Source: an uncultured Caulobacterales bacterium
GTDB lineage: Bacteria; Pseudomonadota; Alphaproteobacteria; Caulobacterales; Caulobacteraceae
Direction: 5' to 3'
Length of the DNA stretch: 64,000 nt
Assembly (NCBI GenBank): GCA_903837135.1
Contig: CAILTK010000056.1
Coordinates: 105,846 to 169,845 of the forward strand
Below are positions 51,201 to 58,401 of the stretch, one piece after another. The notes below the pieces were generated by a model. That model was given only the letters and a program-made list of their open reading frames with translations. It searched no databases and was not told the DNA's origin. Every line of letters begins with the position of its first letter. Within the stretch, counting starts at the first letter, position 1. The translations under genes and the position numbers were made by a program.

Positions 51201-53677
51201 TTGCCTGTCAGCTCCGGGCGCATAGCCGCGCCACGGAAAATCAACCGTGCGAGCGATGCCCGGAATTCGCCAATGCTGCCTTGGATCTCAGACCATGCTG
51301 ACGGATGGGGCGGTGGACAGGTGGCTTGAGACTCTAGCTCGATTTCCGTCAGCCATTGGGCCGCAAGATCGAGTAGAGCGTTCGACAGGTCGTTAGGAAT
51401 TCCCCCGATCGCATTTTGCCAGACCTCAAAAACTGCAAGCACATCGGGACGCAATCGGACTGGAATTCCCGCCATCCGCGCGAGCAAGAATTCGAGGAAT
51501 CGCCGCCACGCACCAAAATCAGACGGCCAGCCGAAAAGATCGGCCATGCGAATCCGTTCTTCCCGTTCAATCTCTTCACGGGTCAGGATCGCCGGATTGG
51601 GTGTCGTGCGCTCGGCTTGAAACCAGACCAGCGCTTTCGCCAGAAACATATGCCCGTCAGCCTCGACGGCTTTCGCATACTCGCCGGCGAACCCCAGAAA
51701 ATTGGGCGCGGTGAACGGAGCGAGCAACCAAGCCCGCATCCACTGGGAGCGCAGTCCTGACCGGTCGAGTTGATGAAGCGTCCCGAGCCAGGCCTTTGGA
51801 TCATCAGAGAGCGACTGGGACAGCAATTCGACAACGCGTGCGATCGCTGGTGGCTCGCCGCAGGCTTTGACTTCGTCTGGCCAGGCAGCGCGCTGATCTA
51901 GGAGGGCGTGGAAGAACGCCCACTCGAAGAAGATGTCATGGGCGAACCGAATAGTGTGCCCGCTTCGCACGTGCTGAACGATTCCATCAGCGACGAACTG
52001 ATCGATCAATTGCGAAGTAGCGCGCGTTAGATCGCGAACTTCAATCTCTTGCTCTAGGTGACGCGCACGCAAGCTCCCTAACTCGACGATCGCCCGCTGC
52101 CGATCGAGCGCACCCTGTCCCTCGGCATCGTAGCCGCCGCGGTTCCACCAGTTGTCGATCAGATCGGTCTCAGATTGCGGGCTGAAGTCCGCGCTCCCCC
52201 CGGCAGCGAAGTTCTGATCCAAAACCTTCGCAAAGAACGGGCGCCGCACGATTTCACGAACCTCACGCGAGCCGAAAAGCAGCGGCTGTAAGTGCGGCTT
52301 GGCCTTTGCGAGCGCGGTAGCCTCAGTGTCGTCGAGCGGCTTTACTTCGACGGTTTGCACTGTCGTGCCGGCAAGAGCTGCACCCAGCCAATTGCGCAGG
52401 GGCTCAATCCCGCTATCGCGCAGCGACATCACGATCTGCCAATTGTCGAGCAGGGGATCGGTCAAGATCGCCCGGACCAAATCGACGATGATCGGCCGAT
52501 GCTGCTTCTCGATCCGGTCAATCCCGTCGACGAAGAGGGTCGTGGAGCCAACGGCACCTATCTCAACCAAAAAGTCTGTCAGTGGTGCACCCGACAAGCC
52601 GTTCGCTGCGGCGAAACTCGACCACCCCGTCCCGTCGAGGCGCCCGGACTTGATTAGAAGCACGGAGCCCTTCGTGAGTTCGGACTCGATCGCGCCGCGT
52701 AGCAGGACTGATTTACCGCTCCCCGGCAGGCCTACAATTTGGACGATCCGAAAATCTGATTGAGCGGTCGCCAGTCTCGCACGCGTTGTGACGCGATCGA
52801 GGTGTTCGCCTCCGACATCGTAATCGATATCCGCTAACCACTGACGGGTGAGGTTTGTGACCGCCGCCAGGTCGCCACGTAGACTGGCGCTTCCGGTTAG
52901 TCTGAACGATGGGGCGAGTTTTCGAACGAGCTTCGGACGGTCGAAGATTTCGGCTTTCCCCTGGCCTTCTCGAACCAGGCGTTGAATCTCAGCCCATGCC
53001 CCCACCGCTTGCGACTGATGCGCTCCATCCAGACACGATCTGACGGCATTCAGCGCGTTTGTCTCGCTGGCGCTGCCGGCATGCAGGAAATCAAATTCAA
53101 CGAGGGCTAGGTGCGCGAAGAAGCGGTGCTCCTCTTCGGGCGTGGGAGGACTCCCCTTCGCCTGCCGGATGAGCTTGACGATGTCTGCTTTGATCGCCCT
53201 ATGGGGTTTGCTCGCATGACCACCGCCAGTGAAGCGGGCAAGGAATTCTGCTGGCGTCGTGCTTGCGCTTGCCAAATCAGCGACAAATCGCAGGCCCCTC
53301 AACTTTGCTGGCGCCACATCGTCGACTGCGATTCCGAACTTATCCAGCCCGATCCGAAAATCCGGCTTGGAGAGCGTCAACCAGCAATCTCGAATGACAT
53401 CGCGGAATATCGAGTTCGCCTGACCTGAGCTGATCGTCAGCGAACGTTTCACCTGAAGGCTGACACGGGCGACATCACCGCTGCCCGCACTGCAATCGAC
53501 GATGACGTCGTCTAGAGGCTCGCCGGCGTCGCGCTGCTGAAGGGCGACCCGAGTCACAATTCGGCTTCCCGTCCCTGGCGCGGACGCTTGCTGAAGCAGC
53601 GCTGCTACGTAGGACGAAGCAACAGACTCCTCGTAGGTGAAGCCCGCTCCACCCGCCAATTCAGGCGATTGCGTCAC
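48284..53677 (-). CDS. Giant STAND NTPase with N-terminal PD-(D/E)xK-like nuclease domain (Avs-like defence protein)
   Basis: A 1797-residue single-gene system candidate. Residues about 12-110 resemble the DUF4297/Cap4 nuclease: 'GFTYEESVASSYVAALL' (acidic residues 16-17), 'LDDVIVD' (Asp57) and 'VSLQVKRSL' (Gln75, Lys77), a PD-(D/E)xK pattern. The STAND NTPase follows: Walker A 'GLPGSGKS' at 316-323, Walker B 'LFVDGIDR' at 381-388, a sensor arginine in 'IVMSLRDSG' (about 420), and the helical 'IRFAHDIFFEWAFFHALL'. The last ~1150 residues have no motif I recognise and would be the sensor. Avs proteins with this plan sense phage proteins, oligomerise and degrade DNA. Its GC is lower than its surroundings, with no partner gene. 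It may be a new sensor type. Confidence 0.8.
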   Translation of the reverse strand: MTQSPELAGGAGFTYEESVASSYVAALLQQASAPGTGSRIVTRVALQQRDAGEPLDDVIVDCSAGSGDVARVSLQVKRSLTISSGQANSIFRDVIRDCWLTLSKPDFRIGLDKFGIAVDDVAPAKLRGLRFVADLASASTTPAEFLARFTGGGHASKPHRAIKADIVKLIRQAKGSPPTPEEEHRFFAHLALVEFDFLHAGSASETNALNAVRSCLDGAHQSQAVGAWAEIQRLVREGQGKAEIFDRPKLVRKLAPSFRLTGSASLRGDLAAVTNLTRQWLADIDYDVGGEHLDRVTTRARLATAQSDFRIVQIVGLPGSGKSVLLRGAIESELTKGSVLLIKSGRLDGTGWSSFAAANGLSGAPLTDFLVEIGAVGSTTLFVDGIDRIEKQHRPIIVDLVRAILTDPLLDNWQIVMSLRDSGIEPLRNWLGAALAGTTVQTVEVKPLDDTEATALAKAKPHLQPLLFGSREVREIVRRPFFAKVLDQNFAAGGSADFSPQSETDLIDNWWNRGGYDAEGQGALDRQRAIVELGSLRARHLEQEIEVRDLTRATSQLIDQFVADGIVQHVRSGHTIRFAHDIFFEWAFFHALLDQRAAWPDEVKACGEPPAIARVVELLSQSLSDDPKAWLGTLHQLDRSGLRSQWMRAWLLAPFTAPNFLGFAGEYAKAVEADGHMFLAKALVWFQAERTTPNPAILTREEIEREERIRMADLFGWPSDFGAWRRFLEFLLARMAGIPVRLRPDVLAVFEVWQNAIGGIPNDLSNALLDLAAQWLTEIELESQATCPPPHPSAWSEIQGSIGEFRASLARLIFRGAAMRPELTGNYLSLLLRSEGIREKTFEEISTYSPLLASTHSDQIVELSLKFFQGELPEDRVSRERKERARSSERSKAALAKPPEARTRVEELAASGALSMLGGHSFGFHDWDALAIHDGGHFFPASPLREPFHSLFSNAPADALKLLRMLSNHAMSAWRQLHRLSYDDQGTPIPLDLVLPWGTQRFWGTEREYQWSRGMWGPKPLLCAYLALEDWAFAEFERGRPVDELIQQILEGNDCIAVLAVASALIVESEVVSETGFAFLTSHRVLIADEARSRQDFGGSQASLIGFMRKSDIPHAEAVKKINARAIRKKKLSFEIPRYFLMAGEEMSERIKAAILDFPAAPPFLREEHREIPEIRDRFIADAREYAELVDLANYQRAQIGNDPDQVAIVHVSPTGAAPENTARRAEAGRWLRQSSLWMWASKFFDDGELGDNFTTATAIEFAKDLEANPVKRDSSESDDINAQGALAAAAAMALRHRDGLNDRDLEWARDALRRALAAPESRDMFWSPQSVIPWHPGVFAAHGFEADIRLGTANPDAVVMLFVLIAHPLECVSKAAVGAALRLWSTNPHLSWTALHLALSLCTVPPQPRDPHRDQPHTAEALRAAVIGAIERYEASDRWPALPMPPAPWVKSSARDRSAEAWEEDDDDLDESDFVDPTDHWVASPTWWNSKVAADVFARIPVEEILRSDAKNAIEAAFTGHLAWTILKMSPPGAKPGRQNRASRHFEWTHSFGQALGRMIGCYPYSEAKPLFLDPIFGLEDEACWDLLNPVIDMYVRRYVYDGASVPDDAPELLQTCLERVLSDRTFVESSYRAGSLTGTDLPGLVDTLMFVAVERANLAARYVNGDWSEISRIVPIVDRFVRAAGWSTAIMSKFLTLCERAKDYYPAEAFADQVLDVVGKPGRNLQSWHGTVLPARIAGLIQHFADRETPMSVSLGQKLLRGLDLLIDMGDRRSAALQYSEPFREVQSSADEPKL

Positions 53678-54350
53678 TCAATTCTCCCGCCATGACCACG
53701 CAGCGGCCATTCGTTGGAAAGTGCGTTGGCTGACCGGCGGTCGACATATCTCCTCACGTCAGGAGAGTGTAGCTTACCGTTTGCGAACAAACTGGCAACT
53801 TGAATCCCGATAATTCATATGGGATTCCTGATAGATCCCGCGCCGACGTACGGACCTGGAGCTAACGCCTCGGATACTGCCCTCAGCGCGCTGCTGAATA
53901 GCGGCCGCTCGCTCGATCCGCGGAAGGTCCGGTTGGTGGAGCAAGGCCAAGGGCCGCTCCTGGCGCAAAACCGCCACCGTTGAACACAAACATCACTCGG
54001 CTCCGGCTGTTCCACATCTTCCACTGCTGATCGCGGAATGCGGCGACACCATGCATAATTCCCACCACGACCGGTGATCTAGATAAGGCGAACCTCGACC
54101 GTCCACGCTTGCCGCCCGCCCCCTCCACCATCCGCTCTTCGGCGGATGGTTCCCCTCCCCCGCTTCGCGGGTGAGGTAGAGGCGATGGCCCGCTGCGCGG
54201 ATAAGGTCGGGTCTCCGGCGCTCGAACCCTTTACCGCCGGCAACCCACGCCACCGACCTCTGCGACCCGCCACGGTGATTGCGCCCCGCCCGCGACGGCT
54301 TACGTAACGGTCCCCCTGGGTGTCGGGCCGGCGGGACGAGGACCAGCGTC
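53678..54350. promoter_or_regulatory. Upstream region of the STAND gene, with small inverted repeats
   Basis: This 673-base gap lies between divergent genes. An inverted repeat GAATCCC-N12-GGGATTC (53802-53827) lies about 125 bases upstream of the STAND start and could be an operator or a terminator. A weak plus-strand frame of 54 codons (53819-53983) overlaps it, without a ribosome site. The right part (54119-54175) is a GC-rich palindromic repeat. Nothing else was recognised. Confidence 0.4.
54128..54149. repeat. Hairpin of a GC-rich intergenic repeat
   Basis: CCATCCGC-N6-GCGGATGG forms a perfect 8-bp stem. It is followed by CCCGCTTCGCGGG, a second short hairpin (about 54159-54171). Paired hairpins of this kind are seen in other intergenic repeats in this window, so it is probably another member of the palindromic repeat set. 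Confidence 0.6.
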
Positions 54351-55049
54351 ATGACCACCATCGGCATCATCGGATCGGGCAATATCGGCGGGGCGTTGAC
54401 CCGCCTCTTCACCCAGGCGGGGCATCAGGTGGCCGTCGCCAACTCGCGCGGGCCGTCGTCGCTTGAGGCCCTGGCGAAGGAGACGGGCGCGCGCGCCGCC
54501 ACGGTCGAGGACGCGGTGAAGGGGGCGCGGATCGTCGTCGTCACCATTCCCCTGAACCGGGTCCCGGACCTGCCGAAGGACCTGTTCGCCGGGGCTCCGG
54601 CCGACCTGATCGTCATCGACACCTGCAACTACTATCCGCGCCAGCGGGACGGGGCCATCGCTCCGATCGAGGCGGGGTCGACCGAGAGCGGCTGGGTGGC
54701 GCAAGAGCTCGGCCGGCCGGTGATCAAGGTGTTCAACAACATCTACGCCGCCCACCTGCAGTCGGGCGGCAAGCCCCGCGGCGAGGCCGGCCGGATCGCC
54801 CTTCCCGTCGCCGGCGACGACGTCCAGGCCAAGGCCGCCGTCATGGCCCTGGTGGACGAGATCGGCTTCGATCCGATCGACGCCGGGACGATCGCCGAGT
54901 CCTGGCGCCAGCAGCCGGGCTCGCCGGTCTATACCCGCGACCTCGACGCCGACGGCGTGCGCAAGGCCCTGGCCGAGGCCAAACCCGAGCGCACGCCCGA
55001 CTGGCGCGCCACCCCCAACAGCCCCGGCGATTTCGAGCGGCCGGCCTGA
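54351..55049 (+). CDS. F420/NADP-oxidoreductase-like protein
   Basis: A 232-residue protein with the N-terminal Rossmann fold 'MTTIGIIGSGNIGGALTRLFTQAGHQVAVANSRGPSSL' and the continuation 'DAVKGARIVVVTIPLNRVPDLPKDLF'. 'DTCNYYPRQRDG' and 'VIKVFNNIYAAHL' follow. This is the NADPH-dependent F420 reductase family; in bacteria without F420 the members are NADP-linked reductases of unknown substrate. I chose ATG 54351 because GAGGA lies about 7 bases upstream; the frame opens 24 codons earlier without a site. Confidence 0.88.
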   Translation: MTTIGIIGSGNIGGALTRLFTQAGHQVAVANSRGPSSLEALAKETGARAATVEDAVKGARIVVVTIPLNRVPDLPKDLFAGAPADLIVIDTCNYYPRQRDGAIAPIEAGSTESGWVAQELGRPVIKVFNNIYAAHLQSGGKPRGEAGRIALPVAGDDVQAKAAVMALVDEIGFDPIDAGTIAESWRQQPGSPVYTRDLDADGVRKALAEAKPERTPDWRATPNSPGDFERPA

Positions 55050-55394
55050 GGCTGCGGCGTGGGGGGAGGGACAGGTTGGATCAATCCCGCGCTAGGCTAG
55101 GCGGGCGAGGTCGCGTGCCGCTCCACCTACCCGCGGGCCGCAACCCTTTACGTCTTCGCCGGGCTTGTCCCGGCGATCCAGCCTTCGGGCCGGGGCGCTT
55201 CCCTGGAGCCGGCGCGAGGCCGGGCATGACGTATGCGGAAGGGAGCCGGTCCGTCGCGTCCCCCGCTTCCACGGCGCGACCGCGAGCGGCGACCGCCCGC
55301 AGCACGCCCATTGCAAAGCCCGCGCGGCGGCCCAGAATGGTCGCCAACGATAAGAGCGGCGCCCGGCAAATCGGGCGCGCACGGGGAGATGAGC
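55050..55394. other. Intergenic region holding a dispersed repeat
   Basis: The 345 bases between the oxidoreductase and carboxylesterase genes contain the repeat at 55151-55231 and otherwise no recognised element. The esterase promoter should lie in the right half (about 55240-55390). Confidence 0.5.
55151..55231. repeat. Palindromic dispersed repeat (GCCGGGC-type)
   Basis: CGTCTTCGCCGGGCTTGTCC at the left and GCCGGGCATGACG at the right form an imperfect inverted repeat with a GC-rich centre. Sequences of this 'CCGGG...ATGACG' type are widespread in alphaproteobacterial intergenic DNA. It resembles, more loosely, the element at 41131-41222. Confidence 0.7.
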
Positions 55395-56942
55395 ATGAAC
55401 CCTTTCTGGGCCACGGCGGCGGCGACGTTCGCGGCGCTGACGGCGACGGCGGCGCTGGCCGCCGGTCCTGACACGGTGACGATCGACTCCGGCACGCTGC
55501 ACGGCGCGGTGTCGGGCGCGGTGGCGAGCTTCAAGGGCGTGCCCTATGCCGAGCCGCCCGTGGGCGCGTTGCGCTGGGCGCCGCCGCGCCGGGCCGCGCC
55601 CTGGGCCATGCCGAAGGAGGCCTTGGCCTTCGGGCCCTCCTGCCCGCAGGGGCCGCCGGTCGCCTCGCTGCTGGCCGGGGCGGCGAGCGGCCCCACCGCG
55701 GAGGACTGCCTCAGCCTCAACGTCTGGGCGCCGGTGGGGGCCAAGGGCGCGCCGGTGATGGTCTGGCTACACGGCGGCGGCAATCAGCAGGGCGGCTCGG
55801 CCGTGCCGTATTATGAGGGCTCGAGCTTCGCCCGCGACGGCGTGGTGCTGGTCACGGTGAACTATCGCCTGGGACCGCTCGGCTTCTTCGCCCACCCCGC
55901 CCTGGTCAAGGCGGCGCGCGCAAAGGCCGGCGGCGGCGAGCCGGTGGGCGACTACGGGCTGATGGACCAGATCGCCGCCCTGCAATGGGTGCAGCGCAAC
56001 GCCCGGGCCTTCGGCGGCGACCCGGCGCGCGTCACCGCGTTCGGCGAGTCCGCCGGCGGGCAGGACATCCTGCTCCTGCTGGCGTCCAAGGCGGCCAAGG
56101 GCCTGTTCGCCCAGGCCATCGTCGAGTCCGGCGGCGGCTGGGGGACGACGCCCACCCTCGCCGACGCGGAGGCCCGCGCGGAGGCCGCGGCCAGCGCGGC
56201 GGGCTTGTCCGACGCCACGCCGGAGCAGCTGCGCGCCCTGCCGGTGTCGGCCTTCGACGCCCCGCCCTTCCGCCGGGCCTCTGGGCCGATGGTCGACGGC
56301 GTGATCGTCTCAAGCCCTTCGATCGCGCAGAGCTTCCGCGACGGCCGCGCGGCCGCCGTGCCCCTGCTCATCGGCTCGAACGCGGGGGAGGACTCGCTGA
56401 CCACGCGCGAGGCCGCCGCCGCGGCCCTGGCCAAGCTTTCGCCCGAGCGCCTGGCCGCCCTTCGCGCCGCCTATCCTGGGGCGGACGACGCCCTCCTCGG
56501 CCGGAATCTGTTTCGCGACTCGGTGATGGGCGCCCCGGCGCACTGGATCGCCGGCCAGGCGGCGGCGCGCGGCCAGCCCGTATGGCTGTACCATTTCGCC
56601 TTCGTGCCGCCGGGGGTGACGGCGTTCTTCCCGCGCGCCATCCACGGCGGGGAGATCCCCTTCGTGTTCGAGACCATCGACAAGGCGCCGATCCCGCCCA
56701 AGGCCCTCACCGACGCCGACCGCGCCTACGCCGCCACCGTGCACGGCTGCTGGGTCAGCTTCGCCAGGACCGGCGTCCCCGCCTGCCCCGGCGCGCCGGC
56801 TTGGCCCGCCTATACCCGCGCCGCCGACCCGACCTACGTCTTCGGCGACGCGCCGCACGTGGAGACGGGGTTCCTCAAGGCCCCCTACGCGGTGCAGGAC
56901 GACATCTTGAAGGACCGGGGCGGCGCGTCCGGAGCGTTCTGA
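55395..56942 (+). CDS. Secreted type B carboxylesterase
   Basis: A 515-residue alpha/beta-hydrolase of the carboxylesterase/cholinesterase family. A signal peptide (about 1-23, ending LAA) precedes 'FKGVPYAEPPVGALRW', 'EDCLSLNVWAP' and the oxyanion region 'VMVWLHGGGNQQGG'. The nucleophile elbow is 'VTAFGESAGGQDIL' with Ser219, and the catalytic His is probably in 'AIHGGEIPFVF'. It should hydrolyse carboxylic esters in the periplasm or outside the cell. ATG 55395 has GGGGAG 6 bases upstream; ATG 55389 is just ahead. It has no operon partner. Confidence 0.92.
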   Translation: MNPFWATAAATFAALTATAALAAGPDTVTIDSGTLHGAVSGAVASFKGVPYAEPPVGALRWAPPRRAAPWAMPKEALAFGPSCPQGPPVASLLAGAASGPTAEDCLSLNVWAPVGAKGAPVMVWLHGGGNQQGGSAVPYYEGSSFARDGVVLVTVNYRLGPLGFFAHPALVKAARAKAGGGEPVGDYGLMDQIAALQWVQRNARAFGGDPARVTAFGESAGGQDILLLLASKAAKGLFAQAIVESGGGWGTTPTLADAEARAEAAASAAGLSDATPEQLRALPVSAFDAPPFRRASGPMVDGVIVSSPSIAQSFRDGRAAAVPLLIGSNAGEDSLTTREAAAAALAKLSPERLAALRAAYPGADDALLGRNLFRDSVMGAPAHWIAGQAAARGQPVWLYHFAFVPPGVTAFFPRAIHGGEIPFVFETIDKAPIPPKALTDADRAYAATVHGCWVSFARTGVPACPGAPAWPAYTRAADPTYVFGDAPHVETGFLKAPYAVQDDILKDRGGASGAF

Positions 56943-57015
56943 CGCGCGTTCCGATGTGATCGGCTCGATCGGCCGGTTTCGATCTGCCGGCGCACTCCGG
57001 ACTCACCGCCATCCA

Positions 57016-57399
57016 TCACCGGTTGGACATGCAGGTCTTCAGCGTCTTGTCCGCGTTGCTCGTGCAAGCCTGGTAGGCCTTCTGCTCGACGGCGGTCGGC
57101 TTGATCGGCTTGACGCACTGGCGCATCGCCGCGCTGTAGGCGAGATTGCAGCCTTCCAGGCTGCCATTGCCGCCGCCGCCGCCGCCGGGGGGCTTATCCG
57201 TCCCCGTCGGGCCAGAACCGAGATCGCACGGTCCGTGCTCTTGAACGACCCGGCCCGTTCCGTCCTTCATGGTGCAGTATACGTCGCCTTTTGCCGCCGG
57301 AGGCGGCGCTCCGGCGGGCGCCGAATGAGCTGTGGAGGCGACGACGGCGACGGTCAGCGAGACCATCAGTGCTGCGAATACTGGGTTTGAGATTTTCAT
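57016..57399 (-). CDS. Small secreted cysteine-containing protein of unknown function
   Basis: A 127-residue protein with a signal peptide (MKISNPVFAALMVSLTVAVVASTAHSA), two regions with paired cysteines ('VYCTMKDGTGRVVQEHGPCDLG' and 'GCNLAYSAAMRQCVKPIK...QACTSNADKTLKTC'), and a Gly-rich linker between. The six cysteines suggest disulphides in the periplasm. I recognise no family. ATG 57399 has AGGAG 5 bases upstream. Confidence 0.75.
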   Translation of the reverse strand: MKISNPVFAALMVSLTVAVVASTAHSAPAGAPPPAAKGDVYCTMKDGTGRVVQEHGPCDLGSGPTGTDKPPGGGGGGNGSLEGCNLAYSAAMRQCVKPIKPTAVEQKAYQACTSNADKTLKTCMSNR

Positions 57400-57653
57400 G
57401 CCGGCTCCTGAAGGCGTTATTCCGTGTGGCGCGCGGACGTTTCCTGCCTGACCGGCTCCCGAAATTGAGGTCGAGCCGAATTCATGCAGGAGCAGGTCCG
57501 AGACAGCCGCCACTAGGCGCCCGTCGACCGCACATCGACAAGTTCAGAAACTATACTTGTGCGCGATCGAATCCTGACGCCCCATCGCGCCTTGCAGCGA
57601 GGTTCGGCCTGCGCGCGGCCGGCCCGGGACGCGGGCCCTTGGGGAGGTGATGG

Positions 57654-58397
57654 ATGAGCGAGGTCCGATACGGACAATACTGTCCGATCGCCATGTCCGC
57701 CGAGATCCTTTGCACGCGCTGGACCATGCCGCTGATCCGCGAGCTGCTCGAAGGCAGCCGGCGCTTCAACGAGCTGCGCCGCGGCGTGCCCAGGATGTCG
57801 CCGGCGCTGCTGGCGCTGCGCCTGCGCGAACTGGAGGCGGTGGGGATCGTCGAACGCCTGCCGGTCCAGGGGGCCGCGGATCTCTATGAATACGTCCTTA
57901 CCGACGCCGGGACGGCCCTGGGCGAGGTCGTGGGCGCCTTCGCGAAGTGGGGGCAGACCTGGCTCGACGAGCACACGGCCCTCGACAACGCCTCGATCGA
58001 TCACCTGATGTGGGAACTGCGACGCCGCGCCAATCCGGCCGAAGCCTCGCGCACCCCGGCCGTCATAAATTTCACCGTGAACGACGTCGGGCCGAAGAGT
58101 AAGCCGAACTGGTGGCTGATTCTGGAGCGCGGCGCGCCCGGCGACGTATGCTGGGAAGACCCGGGTCGCGAGGTGGACCTTTACGTGAAGGGCGACCTGC
58201 GCACGCTGACCGGGGTCTGGCTGGGACTGACCACCGTCGCCGAAGCGGTGGCTTGCGGAACCCTCGAAGTCTCCGGAGACAAGGCCCTCGCGGGCAGCAT
58301 GCCGCGCTGGCTGGGTCTCAGCAAAGCCGCCGGCATCGCCAAGCGGGGAGGCGTTCGCACGGGCGGATATCAGCGGGCGGCGGTCACAGGGTGTTGA
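57654..58397 (+). CDS. HxlR-type regulator with C-terminal SCP2-like domain
   Basis: A 247-residue regulator. The HxlR winged helix is 'YCPIAMSAEILCTRWTMPLIRELLEGSRRFNELRRGVPRMSPALLALRLRELEAVGIVERLP', with the conserved N-terminal cysteine often used for redox sensing. Residues about 120-235 look like a sterol-carrier-protein-2 fold ('DLRTLTGVWLGLTTVAEAVACGTLEVSGDKAL'), which may bind a hydrophobic ligand. ATG 57654 has GGGGAGGTG upstream. A palindrome, CGGACA-ATAC-TGTCCG (57671-57686), lies inside its first codons and might serve autoregulation. Confidence 0.86.
   Translation: MSEVRYGQYCPIAMSAEILCTRWTMPLIRELLEGSRRFNELRRGVPRMSPALLALRLRELEAVGIVERLPVQGAADLYEYVLTDAGTALGEVVGAFAKWGQTWLDEHTALDNASIDHLMWELRRRANPAEASRTPAVINFTVNDVGPKSKPNWWLILERGAPGDVCWEDPGREVDLYVKGDLRTLTGVWLGLTTVAEAVACGTLEVSGDKALAGSMPRWLGLSKAAGIAKRGGVRTGGYQRAAVTGC
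57671..57686. promoter_or_regulatory. Palindrome inside the start of the HxlR gene
   Basis: CGGACA-ATAC-TGTCCG is a perfect 6-bp inverted repeat beginning 18 bases after the start codon. HxlR regulators bind short palindromes near their own promoters; an intragenic site would be unusual, and coding coincidence is possible. Confidence 0.25.
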
Positions 58398-58401
58398 AGC
58401 G

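Noticed and set aside
53819..53983. Plus-strand 54-codon frame (MGFLIDPAPTYGPGANAS...)
   Set aside because: The composition is protein-like, but there is no ribosome site and the start overlaps an inverted repeat; too short to support alone.
53774..54131. Short minus-strand frames upstream of the STAND gene, considered as possible partner genes
   Set aside because: Three overlapping frames of similar length, none with a ribosome site, homology or protein-like composition; no partner gene could be supported.
47285..54350. Considered the STAND island as a prophage or integrative element
   Set aside because: No integrase, excisionase, structural gene, tRNA or flanking direct repeat was seen; only base composition suggests import.
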